Shown here: in pieces, positions 60,852 to 64,000 of the stretch
How positions within the stretch are numbered: the first letter of the stretch is position 1
Layout of the letters: each line of letters opens with the position of its first letter
Origin: DATLGB01 sp963726825
Lineage (GTDB): Bacteria > Actinomycetota > Thermoleophilia > Solirubrobacterales > Solirubrobacteraceae
Length of the DNA stretch: 64,000 bases
Direction of reading: 5' to 3'
NCBI GenBank assembly: GCA_963726825.1
Contig: CAVSDT010000002.1
Span: forward strand, 1,054,001 to 1,118,000
Position numbers and translations under genes: made by a program
Notes under the pieces: model-generated
Seen by the model: the letters and a program-made list of their open reading frames with translations, nothing else
Database searches by the model: none
Told to the model about the DNA's origin: nothing

Positions 60852-61845
60852 GTCCGGCGCGCGCGGTCGGCTGATCGAGGCGCTCCGCCACGGCGAGCGC
60901 TTCCTCCTGTGCACCCACGAGCACCCCGACGGGGACGCGCTCGGATCGCTCGTCGCGTTCCAGCACCTGCTGACGGCGATGGGCAAGGACGCCGTCTCCT
61001 ACCTGCACGCACGCGAGCTGCCGCTCCCGTACGAGTACCGCTTCCTGCGGCTCGGCCGGATGGTCACCGAGGCCCCGCGCGACGCCGCGGACCGGATCCT
61101 CGTGTTCCTCGACTGCGGCAACGAGGACCGCAATCCCGACGTCGCCGCGCTGCGCACCCCGGGCGCCACGGTCCTCAACGTCGACCACCACCACGACAAC
61201 ACCCGCTTCGGCACGATCGACCTCGTCGACGCCGCCGCCTCCTCGACCGCCGAGGTCGTCTGGACGCTGCTGGGGCCGCTCGAGGTCCCGCTGACGCGCG
61301 ACATCGCCGAGGCGCTCTACGTCGGCCTGGTCACCGACACCGGTCGCTTCTCCTACGAGAACACCGGCCCGGCGGCGCACCGCATGGCCGCGGAGCTCCA
61401 CGAGGCCGGCGTCGACGCGCAGGCCGTGTACCGCCAGCTGTTCGAGAACGTGCCGCCCGCCAAGCTCGACCTGCTCGCGCGCGGCCTGGCCAACCTGCGA
61501 CGCCTCGACGAGGGACGGCTGACCCTCACGCACCTCACGCTCGCCGACTACGCCGAGACGGGCGCCGAGCAGACCTACTCCGAGGGCATCGTCGACCACC
61601 TGCGCGCCCTCCAGGGGACGATCGTCGCCGCGCTGGTGCGCGACCAGGTCGGGGACCAGCAGGGCCTGCGCAAGGTCTCCCTCCGCGCGGTCGACGACCG
61701 CGTCGACGTGTCGGCCATCGCCCGCGCCCACGGGGGCGGCGGGCACCGCCGCGCGGCCGGCTTCACCACCGCGCAGCCGATGTCCGAGCTGGCCGCGTCG
61801 CTGCGTGAAGCGGTCGCGCTCCAGCTCGGCGTGCCGGTGGCTTGA
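60844..61845 (+). CDS. nrnA: DHH-family phosphoesterase (NrnA-like oligoribonuclease/pAp phosphatase)
   Basis: 333 residues. DHH motifs: HEHPDGDALGS near 26-36, FLDCGNEDRN, NVDHHHDN near 112-119 and the DHHA1 motif GGGGHRRAAGF near 297. NrnA removes nanoRNAs and dephosphorylates pAp. Its place between rbfA and truB is standard in Gram-positives. Confidence 0.9.
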   Translation: MPESGARGRLIEALRHGERFLLCTHEHPDGDALGSLVAFQHLLTAMGKDAVSYLHARELPLPYEYRFLRLGRMVTEAPRDAADRILVFLDCGNEDRNPDVAALRTPGATVLNVDHHHDNTRFGTIDLVDAAASSTAEVVWTLLGPLEVPLTRDIAEALYVGLVTDTGRFSYENTGPAAHRMAAELHEAGVDAQAVYRQLFENVPPAKLDLLARGLANLRRLDEGRLTLTHLTLADYAETGAEQTYSEGIVDHLRALQGTIVAALVRDQVGDQQGLRKVSLRAVDDRVDVSAIARAHGGGGHRRAAGFTTAQPMSELAASLREAVALQLGVPVA

Positions 61846-62642
61846 CCGATCCCGCCGACGGGATCCTGCTCGTCGACAAGCCGGCGGGCGTGACCTCCCA
61901 CGACGTCGTCGCGCAGCAGCGCCGCCGGCTCGGCAAGGGCGTCAAGGTCGGTCACGCGGGGACGCTCGACCCGTTCGCCACCGGCCTCCTCCTCGTGCTG
62001 GTCGGACGCGCCACCCGGGTGCAGCGGTTCCTGATGGCGCTGCCGAAGGCCTACGAGACCGTCGCCCGCCTCGGGTGGACCTCGACCACCGGTGACGTGG
62101 AGGGCGAGCTCGCCCCGGGTCGCACCCCGCCCGACCCGCTCCCACTGCCGACGGGGGAGCTGCAGCAGGTCCCGCCGCGCTTCAGCGCCGTCAAGGTCGG
62201 CGGCAAGCGCGCCTACGCGCTGGCCAGGGCGGGGGAGGCGGTCGAGCTGGCCCCGCGCACGGTGACCGTGACGCGCTTCGAGCCGATCGCGCGCGACGGC
62301 GACCGGGTGACGCTCGCGATCGAGTGCTCCTCGGGCACCTACGTCCGCTCGCTGGTGATGGACCTCGGCGACGCCTACTGCGAGGCCCTGCGGCGCACGC
62401 GCATCGGGCACTTCGACGTCGCCGACGCCGACCCGGAGCGCCTCGTCGGCCTCGGCGAGGCGATGGACTTCCTCCCGGAGCTGGCCGTCACGGGGGAGGA
62501 CGCGTTCAAGGCCGCCCACGGCGTCGCCGTGGCGGGCGCGGCCACGGGCCCCGTGCGCCTGACCGACGCCGACGGGCTGATCGCGATCGGCGAGCCCCGC
62601 GACGGTGGCCTCGTCAAGCCGATCGTCGGCTTCCGCGGATGA
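61842..62642 (+). CDS. truB: tRNA pseudouridine(55) synthase
   Basis: 266 residues. Makes pseudouridine at tRNA position 55. Catalytic Asp43 is in GHAGTLDPFATG; VPPRFSAVKVGGKRAYALARAGE and SGTYVRSLVMDLG are conserved. It is short for TruB: the insert between GDVEGEL and QQVPPRFSA is reduced. TTG start overlaps the nrnA stop (TTGA). Confidence 0.93.
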   Translation: MTDPADGILLVDKPAGVTSHDVVAQQRRRLGKGVKVGHAGTLDPFATGLLLVLVGRATRVQRFLMALPKAYETVARLGWTSTTGDVEGELAPGRTPPDPLPLPTGELQQVPPRFSAVKVGGKRAYALARAGEAVELAPRTVTVTRFEPIARDGDRVTLAIECSSGTYVRSLVMDLGDAYCEALRRTRIGHFDVADADPERLVGLGEAMDFLPELAVTGEDAFKAAHGVAVAGAATGPVRLTDADGLIAIGEPRDGGLVKPIVGFRG

Positions 62643-62904
62643 CGGCGGCCGCGTGCCGCCGGTGCCGGCGCAGGCGAACGGCAGCGGCGGCCGGTGCCGT
62701 GGGCGGGTGGTCCGCCAGGCCGACCACGTCGTCCGCCGAGGGGCGTGGTGCGCCCGACGCACCCCCACGGTGCGTGCGACGGACCACGGGCTCCTGCGGA
62801 CGACGTGGGGCGCCTCGTGAACCCCTCCCGCTCCGGTCGCCGGCGCCGTCGCCGGTGCCGTGGGCGCCCGGTCCCCGGACCGCCCCGTAGGCTGCACCCA
62901 GACG
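62643..62904 (+). other. Structured noncoding region between truB and ribF
   Basis: 262 bases with no convincing gene. CCACGTCGTCCGC (62724-62736) is mirrored by GCGGACGACGTGG (62796-62808). Inside it, GGTGCG-CCCGA-CGCACC and the following GGTGCG give two alternative hairpins. TGGTCC (62708-62713) pairs with GGACCA (62781-62786), and CCGGTGCCGTGGGCG is repeated directly at 62691-62705 and 62852-62866. It could be a terminator complex, a repeat remnant or a structured RNA. Confidence 0.5.
62888..62893 (+). promoter_or_regulatory. Putative ribF -10 element (TAGGCT)
   Basis: TAGGCT ends 11 bases before the ribF ATG, implying a very short leader. Confidence 0.4.
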
Positions 62905-63783
62905 ATGCAGGTGACCTGGCTCCCCGACGCCGCGACCCGGCCGCGACGACTGGCCGTCGGTGAGTTCGACGGCGTGCACCGTGGGCACCGGGCCGTGATC
63001 GGCGACGCCGACACCGTCCTGACCTTCGACCCGCATCCGCGCGCCGTCGTGGCCCCCGAGAAGGCTCCGCGGCTGCTCACGCCGCTGGGGGTCAAGGCGG
63101 ACCTGATCGGCGCGCTGGGGGTCAGCGAGCTGATCGTGATCCCGTTCGACGGGGCCTTCTCCGAGCAGTCGCCGCAGGCGTTCATCGACGACGTGCTGGT
63201 CGCGCGGCTGGGGGCCACGGAGGTGCGCGTGGGCGCCGACTTCCGCTTCGGCCACCGGGCGGCGGGCGACGCCGACCTGCTGCGCACGAGCGACGCGTTC
63301 ACCACCACCGTCGCCGACATGGTCGAGGTCGAGGGCGAGATCGTCTCCTCGACGCACATCCGCGCGCTCGTGGAGGCCGGGGACGTGGCGCAGGCGGCGA
63401 CGTTCCTCGGGCACCCGTTCGAGCTGCGCGGCCCCGTCCAGCACGGGGACAAGCGCGGTCGCACGCTCGGCTACCCGACGGCGAACCTCGTCCCGGACCC
63501 GGCCACGGTGCTGCCCGCCAACGGCGTCTACGCCTGTGAGGCGCGGATCGCGGGGCAGCGGCGCCCCGCGGCGACCAACGTCGGCGTGCGGCCGACCTTC
63601 CAGTCCGACCGCGGGATCCTCATCGAGGCGTTCCTGCTCGACTTCGACGGGGACCTCTACGACCAGGAGCTGCACCTGACGTTCGTGCGCCGGCTGCGCG
63701 GCGAGGAGCGCTTCGACGGGGTCGAGGCGCTGATCGAGCAGATGCGGCGCGACACCGACGCGACACGCGCGGCGGTCGGCTGA
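62905..63783 (+). CDS. ribF: Bifunctional riboflavin kinase/FAD synthetase
   Basis: 292 residues. Converts riboflavin to FMN then FAD. N-terminal nucleotidyltransferase has GEFDGVHRGHRAV at 19-31 and SSTHIRALVEAGDV; the C-terminal kinase has RTLGYPTANL near 186 and PANGVYA. ATG 62905 fits the family start. Follows truB and precedes rpsO, as is common. Confidence 0.94.
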   Translation: MQVTWLPDAATRPRRLAVGEFDGVHRGHRAVIGDADTVLTFDPHPRAVVAPEKAPRLLTPLGVKADLIGALGVSELIVIPFDGAFSEQSPQAFIDDVLVARLGATEVRVGADFRFGHRAAGDADLLRTSDAFTTTVADMVEVEGEIVSSTHIRALVEAGDVAQAATFLGHPFELRGPVQHGDKRGRTLGYPTANLVPDPATVLPANGVYACEARIAGQRRPAATNVGVRPTFQSDRGILIEAFLLDFDGDLYDQELHLTFVRRLRGEERFDGVEALIEQMRRDTDATRAAVG

Positions 63784-63801
63784 GCGCCACCGGCCCGCTG
63801 C

Positions 63802-63807
63802 TACCCT
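63802..63807 (+). promoter_or_regulatory. Putative rpsO -10 element (TACCCT)
   Basis: TACCCT ends 10 bases before the rpsO ATG; no good Shine-Dalgarno sequence intervenes. Confidence 0.45.
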
Positions 63808-63817
63808 CCTGCGTCGC

Positions 63818-64000
63818 ATGCCCGCCCTGACCGTTGAAGACAAGCGCGAGATCGCCGAGAAGTTCGGCGCCTCTGAGACCGACACCGGAGCCACCGAGGT
63901 CCAGATCGCCTTGCTCACCCGTCGGATCAACCACCTGACCGAGCACCTGCGCGACCACAAGCACGATCACCACTCGCGCCGTGGCCTCCTGATGCTCGTC
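63818..64000 (+). CDS. rpsO: 30S ribosomal protein S15 (3' truncated by the window edge)
   Basis: 61 residues visible of about 89. FGASETDTGATEVQIALLTRRINHLTEHL and HSRRGLLMLV are S15 signatures, binding 16S rRNA. The gene runs past the window end; pnp commonly follows. Confidence 0.95.
   Translation, partial: MPALTVEDKREIAEKFGASETDTGATEVQIALLTRRINHLTEHLRDHKHDHHSRRGLLMLV

Noticed and set aside
62605..62820. Plus-strand 71-codon frame in the truB-ribF spacer
   Set aside because: Starts inside truB in another frame, has low-complexity Arg-rich content and lies across the inverted repeats. No -10 or Shine-Dalgarno supports it.
62643..62904. FMN riboswitch upstream of ribF
   Set aside because: No RFN-element consensus (for example AGGGN and GNCGGT blocks) can be found; the structure is of another kind.

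Overview
The window is chromosomal DNA from a high-GC actinobacterium. Support comes from an actinobacterial integration host factor (mIHF) gene followed by gmk-rpoZ-coaBC, an ECF42-type sigma factor with its DGPF partner, a PyrR-type pyr operon, many GTG starts and tight ATGA/GTGA overlaps. Gene content and the frequent leaderless starts suggest the Thermoleophilia (Solirubrobacter/Conexibacter/Patulibacter relatives), but that placement is inference. I see no prophage, insertion sequence, CRISPR array or clear island. It is a dense housekeeping region with no gene-free stretch over about 280 bases.

Layout. 1-8.3 kb: end of secF, a small membrane protein, recJ and rel (ppGpp synthetase/hydrolase), convergent with a lipid kinase and corA. 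8.4-10.1 kb: a SAM-I riboswitch ahead of a threonine-synthase-family gene and a CysO-like sulfur carrier. 10.2-16.5 kb: an oxidoreductase, a glycosyltransferase plus hexapeptide transferase, a zinc-ribbon protein, an amidase, an unknown gene and the ECF42/DGPF pair with a candidate autoregulatory promoter. 16.7-25.3 kb: recC-recB-recD. 25.4-28.6 kb: a VanX-like dipeptidase and metY-metX. 28.6-40.2 kb: small single-gene units (2H phosphoesterase, 53-residue coiled-coil protein, truncated haemoglobin, two metallophosphoesterases, M20 deacylase, MMPL transporter, DUF808 protein, tRNA-Arg(CCG), RNase Z, a secreted protein, a methyltransferase, an HD-GYP protein). 40.3-48.6 kb: pyrR-pyrB-pyrC-carA-carB-pyrD behind a PyrR-binding hairpin. 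48.7-51.2 kb: mihF-gmk-rpoZ-coaBC. 51.2-56 kb: MoxR ATPase, DUF58, transglutaminase-like and TPR genes. 56-64 kb: rimP-nusA-ylxR-infB-rbfA-nrnA-truB-ribF-rpsO, the classic transcription/translation operon.

Two patterns run through the window. First, about a dozen genes have a TANNNT-like -10 element 6-9 bases before the start codon and no Shine-Dalgarno sequence, the geometry of leaderless mRNAs. Second, four otherwise well-conserved genes (VanX-like, metY, a methyltransferase, pyrC) are each broken by one or two single-base insertions, always +1. Restoring them gives full-length proteins and, for metY and pyrC, stops that overlap the next start. Assembly error is the most likely cause.

Most interesting for follow-up: the SAM riboswitch controlling a threonine-synthase-like enzyme coupled to a CysO-like thiocarboxylate carrier (possible homocysteine or methionine chemistry); a Cys3His tail on NusA; and a promoter-hairpin-terminator leader in front of rimP-nusA that looks like an attenuator.
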